This document shows positions 44,285 to 56,236 of a DNA stretch of 64,000 nt, piece by piece (the first letter of the stretch is position 1; each line of letters begins with the position of its first letter). The position numbers and the translations under genes are program-made. This stretch comes from Tetraselmis striata (taxonomy: Eukaryota > Chlorophyta > Chlorodendrophyceae > Chlorodendrales > Chlorodendraceae): positions 1 through 64,000 of the forward strand of contig VCJN01003031.1 of NCBI GenBank assembly GCA_006384855.1, given 5' to 3'. The notes under the pieces are model-generated. The model did no database searches. It worked only from the letters and a program-made list of their open reading frames with translations, and was not told where the DNA came from.

Positions 44285-45030
44285 TTGAGATCTGTACCAC
44301 AAGGCAGCAGTGCAGTGGCGATGGTATCCCGCCACATGGCCCCACCCCGACAAAAGTACCCTAGCCTCTATGCTGAAAAGTTTCCTCGCCCACCCATTGC
44401 CATTCAACCATACAATGGTCTATGCATGTGCGGCGAGACGTGCGGGGCACCAAGCCCCGTTGTTGTGGTGGAAGGCGACCCCGGCTGGGTTGCCAGTTTG
44501 GGTTACCCGTGATGGTGGCGGCGTAGCTCGGCGCCTTCCGGGAGAGGCCCCTGGTGCCCCTATTTATGCCGGTGATGTCGTGGTGCTGACCGTTGCCGGA
44601 AATCTGGGCGCCCTGTCTTTTCCCGCTCATGCATTCCTGGTCGAGGGGGATGGAGTGTTGCCGCCACCCCCGGCGTCACATGTGGCTGTGCTACCGGCGC
44701 CTTCTTCGCAGCCCGCGCCGGCGCCCGCTGCGCCCCCGCCTCCGCCCGCTGCGGTTCTCGATCGAGTACTATGGCCGCGCGGTAGAGGAGCTTCGCAATG
44801 GCTTGCTCATCCTGGAGCGCACCGAGGCGGCGGACTACAATGCGGTGTGGCGGACAGTGGGGCGCACCCTAGGTGGCATGCTTCATGTCGGCGCTAACTT
44901 CCACCGAGACATGGGGATGCTGGGGCTCCACATCGAGGCGAAGGAGAAGCAAGAGCATCAGCGGGCGGCTGCGACGACTAAGCATGACAGGAAGCATAAG
45001 AAGCGGGCGAAGCGACACCGTCCATCTTGA
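44285..45030 (+). pseudogene. Unrecognised ORF with lysine-rich tail, two probable frameshifts
   Basis: Three frames in series look coding. The first reads KYPSLYAEKFPRPPIAIQPY to about 44500. The second reads VWVTRDGGGVARRLPGEAPG and YAGDVVVLTVAGNLGALSFP, then a Pro/Ala stretch to about 44755. The third reads FSIEYYGRAVEELRNGLLIL, GGMLHVGANFHRDMGMLGLH and a basic KHDRKHKKRAKRHRPS end at 45030. The last part is a clear helical domain with a nuclear-signal-like tail. I do not recognise the family; a transposon nucleocapsid-like protein is possible. Confidence 0.35.
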
Positions 45031-47877
45031 CCTTTACTTGAATGTTCTTTGCGTGTTTGCCTTTATATGTGTATGGCGTGAGGCTCCGTGTAAGTGTGTG
45101 CTCCCTGATTATGCTTTGCCCCTTGCCCTCTACTCAGCAGGCCCAGGTTCATTCTCTTCCCTCGAGACCTCTGGGATCCGCGTGCGGTGATGGGGGCCGC
45201 ACCGGGTCATGGCCAGTGGAATTGCACGCCCCCCTCCCCACGCAGGGAGTAGGGGTGCGTGTCCGTTATGGCCCGAGCTGGTTTACATCCCCAAGCTTGC
45301 AACCGAGGGTGCACCCGTCTCATTGTGGCAGGCGGCTTGCCCGGCGTGCGGCAGTGGGTGCGGCCGTGCGTGCGTCGGGGTCAAACCTTGCCGTCAAGTC
45401 CACTCAGCTTGAATCCTTGATAGAGATTTTTTTCCAAGGCCCGGCTCTCAAATTGCGAGGAAGCCCCTTGAGCCCCCGCTCCCACCCTCCAGCACAACAC
45501 TAGGGGTTCCGAGAGGTTGAGCAGCTCGGGTATGGGCACAACGTGGGAGAGGGGCACGGAGATACACTTTCGTGCAGCGTCTGATTCCCCAAGCAAGTAC
45601 CAGTGCCACCCCATGATCGGGCCACACGCAGCCAAGCCCCTCCACCTACGGCCGGGTGTAGAGCCGTGCTTGGCTATGACACGCAATATGCTTTGGGGTG
45701 AAGGTTCGGAGACTAGACTGGAGACGGTGAGACGGGGCACCGCCGTGCTCAAGATGTAGTCCCTCAACACCTGAGAGGGTGCATGTAGTGAGCTCCCCAT
45801 GGAGGGGTGAGCTACAAGGGCTGGGGCCGTTCCTAGCTATGTGAGATCGTATAATATGGAGCTAGTATGGGAGTGAGCTCCGCGGCTCGGGGGTTGGTGG
45901 AACGGCATGCCGCGCTCGTGACCTCCCATGTTTGTAAATGTATGGTCTCGAGGCAAGATTCCCCATGCTGCTTATTCGGCCGCCGCTGCGCGCGCGGGTG
46001 CCGGGCCTTCGCCCGCGCGGGGGGTTCCGCGCTTGTCACATGCCCGGGCCCCACCTGTGGTATTGACCGCTTATGGCTTCGCTCTACGGATGGCTCGAAC
46101 CGGAACGCCACGGATTTCGTCGTGGACCATCTGCCCATCTGCTCCGTCGCGAACTACAAGCACTGTATGCATACCATACCGCCTTGAAAAATCTGTGGGC
46201 TTCCGTGGCGATTGAAGCGGAGGCGGTGCTCAACCGGGACCGCTTAGGAGTCGGCGACTTGACCCTTGAGACAAGTGGGCTGCGCCCAGGGGACCGCTCG
46301 CGGCCATCACATTTGACACGGGCGGGGTGGGGGGCCCGGCGTGCGATTGCATGACCGGTTTCGCGTGCGTGTCCTCCACGACCCCCATTTGGGGCAACGA
46401 CCCCCGCTGGTGCACCCCGGGGATCGCGGCGACCGAGGCGGAGCAAGGTAAGTTGGCAGCGGACCGGGCGTTCACCGGTACTACCCTTTTGTGGTTGAGG
46501 ACTGCGGTCGCCTCGGGAAATCCGCTTTTACGGTGGTCTACATCTGCGGTGTTACTTTTTGTGCGCAACTTCCCTGGCGGTCCTTATGCCCCGACTTCGT
46601 GCTTCCTTCGTGGTCGGTCTGTCTAGGCTCTTCGAAACTGTGTTGCCAGACAGCCCGCTGAGTACCGCCATCACCTGTCGCGCACGCGGCGGGGGTTGTT
46701 GCGGCCAGTCTCAGCTTGCGTGCATGGTAGCTTGGGCGGCATTCTCTCATCTGCCGGAGTGCAGACGGCCAAGTATGATGCGTTTGCCCGTGCTCATTCC
46801 GCACCCTCTTCTATATGGTGCTGCTTCCACCGCGCAATTGCTGTAGTGGACGTTTCCTATTGCCTTTTCGGGTGGTTTCCTGATCGCCTTTTGCAGCTAG
46901 CTCATGTAACTACTGGGGTACAAGTACTGGTGCGGGGGGCTTGCAGAAATGAAACCGGATAGAATTCGTGAGGAGTGGACAGAAGCGGACATCCGTATCG
47001 GTACGATTCAACAACGGCGGTCAACTCTACCGCTCCGTCGTACATCACAGTGCCGGGTACCCGTACTGTCCCAACAATCTCGTACCGGGTACGGTACCTA
47101 AACCTGTAGTCCACGCGCGCCCTTTCTGCCTCCCGCCGCGCTTGTCATTGTTGGCGCCACTTCCTGCTCGGACTCCAATTCAGAATGCTGGCAAGCCCCT
47201 GGCTGTGCTGTGGGGTCAGCGACCTCAGCTGCAGCTTTTCCCACCCCACGTGCTGCTCGGCACAGGTGTGAAGAGTCGCCTCGTTCCCCGCAGCCCGCAG
47301 GCTGCTGCCAGCTTGGATCGCGAACTGCGCTCCAGGCCAGGCGCAGGGCGGCAGACCGGACGCACCCTCGCGGGGGTCGCGACCGCGTGCAGGTCCACCA
47401 CCGGTACCCACGCACCGGGGCGAAGACTCGCGGGTGGAGTGCCCGCGGTCTGATATCCAGGGAGGCGGGCGGAATCTCGTCTCGAGGCGGGCGAGCCTCC
47501 AGCCGGCACACCGACTGTTCCTGTCCGCAAAGGGCCCACACGTACGCAGCCGCTCCGCCTGCATGCTGCACCGCAGGCGGCCCAACTTGCAGAACGGGCA
47601 CCTCGCGTGTGCCAGCCTGCGCGCCCCTCTCCGCAGCACTACCAGCAGCAGCTCTCACAGTGCTGGCGGCATGCTGTGTGATCGCTGATGGGACTGCGGC
47701 GCTTGCGTTAGGTGCAGGACGGCTGCCTTTCTCAGCTGGGCGCGGTTTTGTCCGCTGGCTAGCGGTGTGATTCAGAGCGTGGCCAGGCAGACAAGAGGGA
47801 GCCGAACACGGGGGCAGCGGCATCATCTACTCCCTGCAGGCCGCCAGGGCCGTCGTGCTGGCCCAGAGTGAGCCAGC
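45031..47877. other. Spacer with coding-like fragments, upstream of the BLISTER ortholog
   Basis: Plus-strand fragments at 46073-46260 (YGWLEPERHGFRRGPSAHLL, helical) and 46290-46550 (ACDCMTGFACVSSTTPIWGN) look like pieces of a broken element ORF. Around 46900-47100, GTACC/GGTAC words are frequent. GC-rich 47100-47877 should contain the BLISTER promoter. No intact gene was supported. Confidence 0.35.
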
Positions 47878-50800
47878 ATGAGTAATAAAGCGGCCAAAAG
47901 CAAGGCGCTTTCCAAGAAGGAGCTCGCTGATGCTGGCCGGCGAAAGGTACTGGTGGTGCCTGCCGCAGCTTTGCACCTGTGGAACCCGTAGGCCCATGCT
48001 CCAACGAGGGCACTGCGACCGCCATCGCCCTATGCCCAGCAGACTGCGCGACTGCTTCTGTCCCATGTGTGCATGTACCTGAGGCTCCGTGTCTCCCGCC
48101 CTCTGCCCCAGCTGGAGGCGTTTCGGAAGAAGAAGGCGTCGGACAAGGCGGGCGTCAAGGAGGCAGAGGCCAACGGCGGCAAGGGGTCAGAGGCGCCGCC
48201 CTCTGCCGCGTCTGCACCGCCGCCGCCACTGCCGCCGCCGCCCACAGCAAGCAGCGAGCCATACGCGGCACCGGTCTGCGCGCCCCCTGCCCCCACCGAC
48301 CGGCAGACAAAGCCCGCGGAAGTGGGCGCGGAGGCGCTCATCAACGGCGAGGTGGAGCAGCCATGGACATACGCCCCCCCTCCGCCCGCGCGCGCGTCCC
48401 TGTTTGTGCCCTCCCCGCCCCCCAAGCACTTCGGGAAGGCGTCCGCCGCCGCGGAGGGCGCACAGCCGCCGCACAGTATCCCTCCGCATGCACCACCTCA
48501 AGCCAGCGGCGCAGGACTCAGTGCACATGATGGCGTGATGGGCGGTGCGCCTACCTCATTTACAGGCAGGGGCGCGGGAGGCTCGCTGGGGTACCGACCA
48601 AACGGGACTGCCGCCGTGGACTCTGCCCAGCGGCCAGACGCAAATGGCGACCGGCAGGGGGGGCTGGAGCACTACGCACCACCAGCACCGCCCCTTGCTG
48701 CGCCACCTGCCGGCAAGGTACCGCGTGCTTGCCACGCCCAGGCTCCATTCAGGCTGATTTTGCTCCGCCCCGCCCGCAGAGTGATGAGGGGCAACTCCAG
48801 AGGAATGGAGCGGGCTCCTGACAGTCACAATTTGTTGCTGTTTCAGGTGGGTGATGGCGCCATGGCTTCGCATCCGCCACCTCCCGACAGCAACGGGATG
48901 GCACCTGCACAACCGGTGTCCATCAAGCCAATTGCAGGCTCCGCGCGCGCCAGTCTATTTGAGCAGCGGGACGGGCCGGTGGAGGGCGACGGTGGCTCCG
49001 CACTGAGCGATGAGAGCGACAGCATTACTCGGCCGCTCTCCCCGACGATGGGAGGCGGCGCGCCCGGAGAGCGCGAGGAGCCGGCCGAGGGGCTTCCGGT
49101 GTCGACCGGCAGCGCGCTTGTGCGGGATGAGACCCCGCCGGGCGCGGCGCTGGATGTCTCCTCGGCGGAGGAGCCATCTGCTGCGTTGCCGCCGCCCCCC
49201 ATGTTCAAGCCGCCGCCACCGTCTGCGGGTACCGGCGCCCAGCCACACTTTCCGGGGACCTTTCCTGGCATTCAGGTCCCGCCGCCCTCAGAGCCTGCGC
49301 CGCCGCCGGGGGCTCCACCCGCACCCTCCCTGCCGCCGCCTCCCTTTTCCCAACCTGCCACCGTGCCATCCGTCGCAGTCCCCGCGGCCGCCCCTTTCCT
49401 GGCACCGCCGCCGGCCGCAGGGCCGCCTCCAGGGTTTGGCGCGCACCGCCCTGCGCCGTTCCAGCCGCCGGCAGTGGCTGCCAAGTACGCCCAGCCGCCC
49501 TGGGGTGCTGCGCACCCAATGGCGCCAGCCGGGCCGGACAGCAGCGGAGCGGTGCCGAAACTCTTTGTGCCGGGACCTTTGGGACCAGATGCGCGGCAAG
49601 AGGCCGGGGTCAATGCAGAGGAGCCGCATGCGGAGCCTTGGCCGCAGGATAGCGCCATGCATGACCCGAACCAACGGCAGGAGCCGGCGGAGAGCATTCC
49701 CATGGGTCAGAATCCCCCCCCCTGGCAGTGATACCCCATTGTTCTTGCAGCATCATAGCCACGGCCACTGTGCAGCTGGTTCGTGGCATGATGACGCCGC
49801 AGATTTGCGCTGTCATCGCTTGCCTGACCTTCCGGCCTTATAAGTCGCTACGTGCGCCGCAGGTGCCAAGCCCGGCCGCTTCAGCTCCATGTTCAAAAAG
49901 CTGGCCAACACCGTTGCGCCCTCCGCGCCTGCCCCGCCCCCCGCGGAGGCCGTCCAGGCACAGAGCCACGCCGGCACGGAGGCAACCGCGGCCGCGTCCC
50001 CCTTCCGCCGGCCCGCAGCCCCCACGGAGCAGGCCGCGACCAGCTTTGCTGATGCCCCCTCGCCGGGCCGGGCCTCCATGATCGGCCGGTTTGCAAATGC
50101 AGTGGTGAGCGCAGCGGCGCCACCAGCCCCGCCGGCGCCTCTGTCCTCAGCAGCACCGGCTATCCAGAGTGATGAGGAGCCTGGCGGTGCGGTGGTGGGC
50201 CCTACTGGGGAGGACGCGCCCGGCCCTCTCAGTGCCAAGTCGCCCGATGTCCTCGCGCTGGCAGCTACGGCAGCCGACTCTGCCGCCGCACCGGCCGTGT
50301 TCTCGCCTGCAGTGTCCAGCACTCCAGCCCCCCGCCAGGTGCAGACGCCCCAGGCGGCCACATCCCCATCGTCTGCGCCGCAAGGGCACGTCGCCGCGGA
50401 GCGCGAGTCCCCGCAGGCAGAGGTGGCAGCGCAGACGCAGCCCGGCGCGGCGCACGCCCGGTCCCGGTCGTTGTTTGGCAGGCTGGCAGAGGTGGTGTCG
50501 GAGGCTGCAGCGCCGCCGCCGGGCGCGGGCACGCCGGCAAAGCAGGGCCACGCGCGCACGGATTCCAGTGCGTGGTTGGACGAGCTGGTGGCGACCAACC
50601 TCGGGCCCACGGTGGGCGAGGAGGCGCCACCCGCCGCAGGGGGTGCATCCGTGCCGGATGAAAGCGAGTCCGAGACGGACGAGCTGGTGATCCCCTCGTG
50701 GGTGAACGACCCCGCGGACGCTGCGCCTCCGGCCGGGCCGCCTGCGCCGCTCACGTCGCTGCCGCTGTCCAGCCTGCCTGCGGGCGGCGCCTCCGGGGCC

Positions 50801-53800
50801 AAGAGGTCGCTGGCCTCCAAGTACTCCATGCTCTCTGACAGCTACCTGTCGGCACCGGCGCCCAAGCTGCCCAAGCCCGACATCCCCGCCGCTGTTCCGC
50901 TCACACCATCATTGCCCTACACCACCGAAGAGCGCAACCCGCCAGTGGGCAACGCCCCTGCAGAGATTGCACCCAAGCTCGACATCGCTGCTGATGACCA
51001 CCAGACCTCGGCGGACTCCGACCCGCCGCCGCCCCTACGCCCGCGCATGCCGCTGCCCGGCGACGGCCCGCACGCATCGTCCGGGCCACCGTCCACCGCC
51101 AGCGCGCCCGGCGCCCGCACCCCGGGGCTCCCCCCCTTCCCCCGGCGCCCGTCCGACAACAGCCTGTCGGCGCTACCCTTTGCCCAGAATCCGCCCGCCG
51201 CCCCGCAGCCCTACCAGCCGCTCTCCTGGGCCTCCCTGCCCCGAGCGCCGAGCAGCACAGGGAGGGACGCGGCGGCGGCGCCGCCATCAGGTACGTCTGC
51301 GCCGAGCCCGCTGCTGTGCACTGCCATGACATGCGGTGGCGATCCCGCATGACTCCTGGCACGCTCCTCCATGATGGCGCATTCCTTGCACGTACGCACG
51401 AGCCTAATGCCCGCCTGCCCCAACTGCGTGACAGGCTGGACCGCTAATGGACGCGGGCATGCAGAGGCGGCCGCTCGTGAGATGGACCGCCATGCGCACG
51501 TAGAGGGGCACAGCGCGCCGCCCGTGGAGGCCGCCAGCCCAGCCTCCTCGCTGCTCGGTATACACCCCCACCCCCACCCAATCCTACCCTGACTGAGCGC
51601 AGCTGGCCATGGCGGCTGATGTCGCTGGAGGGGGTGAAGTGGACGGCGGTGTGGGCTGATGGGGGGTTGTGAGCGCAGGGGATGGCCGGCCGGACACGCA
51701 CTCCCAGGCTGAGACGCCGTGCCCCGCCAGGCGGCCCACCCGGGACCCTCCGCCCCCTCCCGAGCCATCCAACCAGTTCAAGGTGCGCTGCCCCCCCTGC
51801 AACCTGCCCGTCCGGCGCAGCGGCGCTGTGCACACAAGCATGAGACCAGCAGGGTAGGGGAAACAGCAGGTTGCCGTGCATCGCAGCCACGGGTCATGTA
51901 TTCGCCCGGGCAGACCGGGATGTATAGACAGCAGGAGCTCGGACCCCCTTCCCGCCCCCCTCCAACTCAACCGGACTGCCGGGCCCCCGCAGGAGCTGCA
52001 GCAGTACATCGACGACCTCACGCAAGAGAAGTACGAGATGCAGCGCGGCATGGAGCAGCAGAGCAAGCTGGCCGCCAGCCTGGCGAGCGAGAACGAGCAG
52101 CTCACGCAGGACTTCAACAACATGGTGCGGACCCACCCCCCCCCCCCCCCCCTCCCTGCGCGCGCTCCGCTCAGCGGCGCCAACCGGTGCTCTGAGCCGC
52201 TTCCGGGCGGCCCGCAGGGGAGCGTGGTCCAGGACCTGAGGAAGCAGGTGGCGAAGTACGAGTCGGAGATCGGCGCGCAGATGCTGGCGCTGGACTCCCT
52301 CGCGCGCGAGCGGGACGGCACGCGGTCGGGCGCGGTGGAGAGCAACGAGCGCGCCAAGGTACCCGCGTCGCCCTCATGGATGTCACCGTGGCTGCTCGGC
52401 TGCTACCTCGGGAGGCCGGGGGAGGGGGGGGCTGAGCATGTCCGGCGGGTGGGGCGGGGGCGCAGGCGCTGGCGTCGGAGGTGGTGTCGCTGGAGGAGCA
52501 GGTGCTGAGCATGCGGAGCACGGAGCTCAAGCTGGGCGCGGAGCTGGAGGTGCGCCCCGGCCCTACTGGTGCTCGTGGCAGGGTTGGGCTCCCAACTGCT
52601 TTGGCCTACTGCTGGGGGGAGGGGGAGGGGGGGGGTGGCGCGCCGCGCTGCCGCTGACGCTCGCTGCGGGCCGGCGCTGTGGCAGAGGGCGCAGGAGGCG
52701 CAGGCAAGGATGGCGAAGCAGCTGGCGGGCGTGGCGAAGGAGCGCAAGAACCTGTTGCTGGACATGGAGGCGCTCAAGGTGGCGGATATCCCCCCCCCCC
52801 CCCCCCCCCGGGCGCACGGAGCCCGACCTCTTCACCCTAGTACCCCGGAAAATCGTACCACGGCCATAGTTTTGACATTGTGGGTTAGCGTTATTTGCAT
52901 CCGTCCGTCCGGGATAGGTGGCCGACTCTCCAGGTGGTGGGTACAGGGTCAAAGTGGGTTGACATGATCAAGCACAGTATATTGTGTACACAGAGTGCCG
53001 CTGTGTGCCGTCATTGCTGTGGTGATGTAATGAGGCGCGCGTGCGGGGAGGGGGGGGGGGGGGGGGACTGCCATGGCAGCCCTGCATCTGTCCATCATCG
53101 ACATGTCATCACGGTGTGCTGCGAGTGAGCGGCGGGGGGGGGGGGGGGGGGGGGGGCTGACGCTGGCTGCCTGTGCAGGAGGAGAAGCTCGCGCTGGCGG
53201 TGAAGCTGCGGAGAGCCACGGTGGCAGCGCAGCTGGACGACGGGGCCTCACGGGGTGGCGCGCTGCCGGCGCCGGCCACTGACAGCGCCACCCAGACCGA
53301 TGCCGCCGCCGCCCCGGAGGCGACCGCCCGCCCCGAGGCGGCAGAGGCGCCGCCCCCCCAGCATGCGGCGGAGGTGACTGCTGTGGCGGGCCCGGCGGTT
53401 GAGGTGTCCCATGCGGAGGCGCAGACGGAGGCGGTAGGGGCGACCGCCATGCTGAGCGATATGCGGCGCAGCCCCAGCAAAGCCGCCTACGCAGGCACGC
53501 CCCTGCCTCCCCCCTTTCCCCCCAACCCCCCCCCCCCCCCCATCCCCTCACGCGCGCAACTGACCGGCGCCCGTGGCCTTTCCATGCCAACCAGGTGACA
53601 TCGCGTCCCGGATCCTGGCGGATGCGGTCACGCTGGAGCGGCTGCAGTCCGCCGAGTCGCCCTCTGCGCGCGTCGCCTCCTCCGCGCTCCACCTGCTCAG
53701 CCGGGACGCGAAGGATGCCGCCACGCCGCGTGAGATGCCGCTGCCGCTGCCGCTGCTGCCGCCCGAGCTGTCGCGCCTGCTGCCGGCGACGCGGCCCTGG

Positions 53801-54260
53801 ATGGGGCAGGGGCCGGGCGCGATGGCGGTGGCGCTGGGCGAGGAGGAGAAGCGGGTGGTGGGCGCCATCAACGCGCTGCTGGACCGGATGGAGGAGCAGC
53901 GCCAGGGCGTGGCGCGCCGCCTCAAGGAGTCCAAGGTGGGCCATGCGGCCAGCGCCCCGGTGCGCTGATGACACGCTCCCTGCTATGCCATGGAGGCCCT
54001 CGCTGAGGACCGCCACCCCGCAGGCGGAGAGCGCGGAGCTGCGCAGCGCATGCGACGACCTGCGCAGCAAGCTGGAGGTCACCACGCAGCGCCTGGAGCT
54101 GGCCATCTCGCACAGCCTGCACTCGCAGGGCGCCGGCGCGCCGGCGGCGGCCTACTCTGGCCGATCCGGCGCGGCCCTGGCGCACGACGACGAGCAGGCG
54201 GGGCTCGGCTGGCTGATGGGCATCTTTTCGCGGCGCAAGCGGGCCGCCAGCCTGGAGTGA
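47878..54260 (+). CDS. BLI: BLISTER ortholog: plant-type coiled-coil protein, about 1500 aa
   Basis: Thirteen exons join in phase: 47878-47946, 48112-48717, 48847-49705, 49863-51290, 51465-51557, 51679-51782, 51993-52124, 52218-52358, 52466-52549, 52686-52778, 53179-53494, 53595-53935 and 54024-54260. The N-terminus (KKELADAGRRKLEAFRKKKA) matches the conserved start of Arabidopsis BLISTER. About 1000 Pro/Ala-rich residues follow. Then come the coiled coils: LQQYIDDLTQEKYEMQRGME, ERAKALASEVVSLEEQVL and STELKLGAELE. The end has LRSKLEVTTQRLELAISHS and LGWLMGIFSRRKRAASLE, matching the plant tail (LGWIM, basic end). In Arabidopsis BLI binds the Polycomb protein CLF and acts in development, cold and ER-stress responses. 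Intron 11 (53495-53594) uses a GC donor. The middle is much longer than in land plants. Confidence 0.85.
52790..52809 (+). repeat. Poly-C tract just after the donor of BLISTER intron 10
   Basis: Twenty C begin 11 bases into the intron (52779-53178). The G runs at 53050-53066 and 53134-53156 in the same intron are complementary to it. Confidence 0.9.
53134..53156 (+). repeat. Poly-G tract just before the acceptor of BLISTER intron 10
   Basis: Twenty-three G end 22 bases before the exon. A second G run lies at 53050-53066. Both could pair with the donor-side C run. Confidence 0.9.
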
Positions 54261-55030
54261 GGCGGTGCGGGGCCTAATATATCGGGGCGGAGGCATGTGC
54301 CGCTCGCGCCACGCTGCTGGCTGTGCAATTATTACCCCCCCCCCCCCCCCCCTCTCCTTTTGTCAGGGTCCCGGCGCAGCGGATCCTTCGTGTACCCTCC
54401 CTAGGCGCATGCATGTATCATTTGATAATAGACGAGCACGCCGCCCCCCGGGCCAGCTCGCGCCGTGACCCGCCATCGCACCCCCGAGTCTCCCAGATAG
54501 CACCCCATCGACACACCAGCTGCGGGCTGGCACCCCAGGCCAGACCAGCGCAGCTCGCGCTGCACCGGCATCATCGCGCATTCCGGCACTCATTTGCCCC
54601 CAAGACCCGTCCAGGGGGGCTTCAGCGCCTCCACGCTGGCCCTGTTGGGCAGCAGCCCAGCTGTGCACCGCTCTGTGTAGGGCGGCCCTGGTACAGTCGC
54701 CAAGAAGAATGCGCCTGCAGGCTGCGGCGGAGCTGCGCGGCATCATGCTGACATGCATGCCATGCTGCGAGCTCCCGCATTACTTAATGTTTGTTTGTGG
54801 CCATCCCGGGCTTGGCCGCTCCGCTGAATAATAATAGGGGAGACCGGGACAGATGCCGTATTACATTTTTGAAAGTTGTGCTAGTGTTGGTCATGTTATG
54901 GTGTTTTCAGGGGGGTTCATCCACCCGCCGGCACAGCAGATTGGCAGATTTTTTTCATCCTTGGTGGCATGTGCGTGGTATCGTCCATACCATGCACAGC
55001 TTGGCGCAGCGGCTGCGTTGTCGTCCGGCT
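54261..55030. other. Convergent intergenic spacer
   Basis: This is 3' flanking sequence of the BLISTER ortholog (+) and the ankyrin gene (-), with a C run at about 54334-54352. No gene was recognised. Confidence 0.5.
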
Positions 55031-55738
55031 TCAGGTCATGCGCGCTGCCTTGCGGCCCAGCGCCGGCTGGCAGACCTCCGCGCGCCGCTTCACGCTGTGC
55101 TCGAAGTGGGTGGCGGCCATGTCGGTGTCCCCGCCACAATGCGGCGTCGCAAAACGTGCGAGGTGGGCGCTGGACGCCGCGTTGAATCCGTCCCAGTAGC
55201 GCCGCGCCGCTATGAGCAGCCGCGCCACCTGCGCGCAGTTCTGCCGGAGCGACATCGGCGCGCTTGGCTCCGCTTGCTCCAGGCATGCGTAGTCCAGCGC
55301 CTGCATGCCTTGCCGACCCGGCGCCCGGCTGATCGCTAGCGGATTCGCCCCCTGCTTAAGGAGCCACTCCACCATCTGCACGTCGCCCTGGCAGGCGAAG
55401 CACATCAGACAGGTCTGCCCGTAAGCGTCGCTGCTGTTCACGTGGTCGCGCCCCGCCGCGACCTTCTCGACAACCGCAGCCCGCCGCCCGGCGCGCGCCA
55501 GGTCGACCAGCGAGGCGCGGCTCCCGCTGTGCAGCATGACTTCCGGATGATCAGAGGTTACCGGCAGCCTCAGTAGCGATGTGGGCTGGCGTGAGCTTGG
55601 CGCCGAGTTGTGCTGTCGAGCTACTTGTTGCCGGAGCGGGCGTGGGCGGATGTCACGGTAGTAGTGTTTAAGAACGAAGTCGCGGAAGGCGGGGGAGGCC
55701 GCAGCTGCGCAGCAGCAGGCGACGACGACGCGTTTCAA
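55031..55738 (-). CDS. Ankyrin-repeat protein
   Basis: A single uninterrupted minus-strand frame of 235 aa. The central part reads VDLARAGRRAAVVEKVAAG, then DAYGQTCLMCFACQGDVQMV and EWLLKQGANPLAI, followed by a longer degenerate unit GMQALDYACLEQ and CAQVARLLIAARR. This gives about three ankyrin units, which mediate protein contacts. The first 70 residues have no ankyrin pattern; ATG at 55738 is the longest start, but translation could begin at the Met of MLHSGSRASL nearer the repeats. An upstream exon is possible. The partner is unknown. Confidence 0.65.
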   Translation of the reverse strand: MKRVVVACCCAAAASPAFRDFVLKHYYRDIRPRPLRQQVARQHNSAPSSRQPTSLLRLPVTSDHPEVMLHSGSRASLVDLARAGRRAAVVEKVAAGRDHVNSSDAYGQTCLMCFACQGDVQMVEWLLKQGANPLAISRAPGRQGMQALDYACLEQAEPSAPMSLRQNCAQVARLLIAARRYWDGFNAASSAHLARFATPHCGGDTDMAATHFEHSVKRRAEVCQPALGRKAARMT

Positions 55739-56164
55739 ATTGTAATACTACAGGCCGCAAAAATAGAGGCAAAGGTGAGACAAGTCGGTGACAAATCGGT
55801 GAGAAGGCTGCATGGCATCGAATCGCTCCTTGCAGTAGGCGGACTCGACATGCTGCACCCTCGAACTAGTAGCCCATTCCCCTCGTCGTCGCATGGGTGC
55901 GGTGGCGTGTGCTAGCGAAAACACAAACGGCCCTGGCGTTGGCGAAGCGCTTTAGTTGCTATTTTATGCTATTTTAGACGGCGGCCCGCTGCGTTACATG
56001 AAACGTACGCAGTACTGCTATAGTAGTGTACAACTAGGGTCAGATAGGTTATTTCCATGCCCTATTCATACAGCATCTAGGTCTATCTACGTCACGAGCC
56101 TATGACCTCGCACACCGTTACCGGTAGCGCTGCATTAAGAGTACCCCTGTTGCAATAAGGAGTA

Positions 56165-56236
56165 CATCCCTTGTCCGCTTGGTTGAGCGGTCGTCTCGTA
56201 CGCGAGAGGTCCGGGTATCGAATCCTGGCTGATGCA
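56165..56236 (+). other. tRNA-like sequence (pseudo-tRNA or SINE head)
   Basis: TGGTTGAGCGG fits a Pol III A box, and a B-box-like TATCGAATCC follows, with CCGGG/CCTGG able to form a T stem and TTTT shortly after. The T loop is one base too long and the acceptor stem does not pair. It is therefore not a functional tRNA but a derivative. Confidence 0.35.

Noticed and set aside
49010..49843. Arg/Pro-rich plus-strand frame overlapping the BLISTER exons
   Set aside because: It is the out-of-frame reading of a Pro/Ala-rich exon; the in-frame version connects both ends of the BLISTER family.
52949..54106. 385-aa minus-strand frame
   Set aside because: Antisense to BLISTER exons 11-13, crossing three introns and two poly-G runs that produce poly-Pro.
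56165..56236. Functional tRNA gene
   Set aside because: The T loop has an extra base and the acceptor stem does not pair, so only a tRNA-like relic is claimed.
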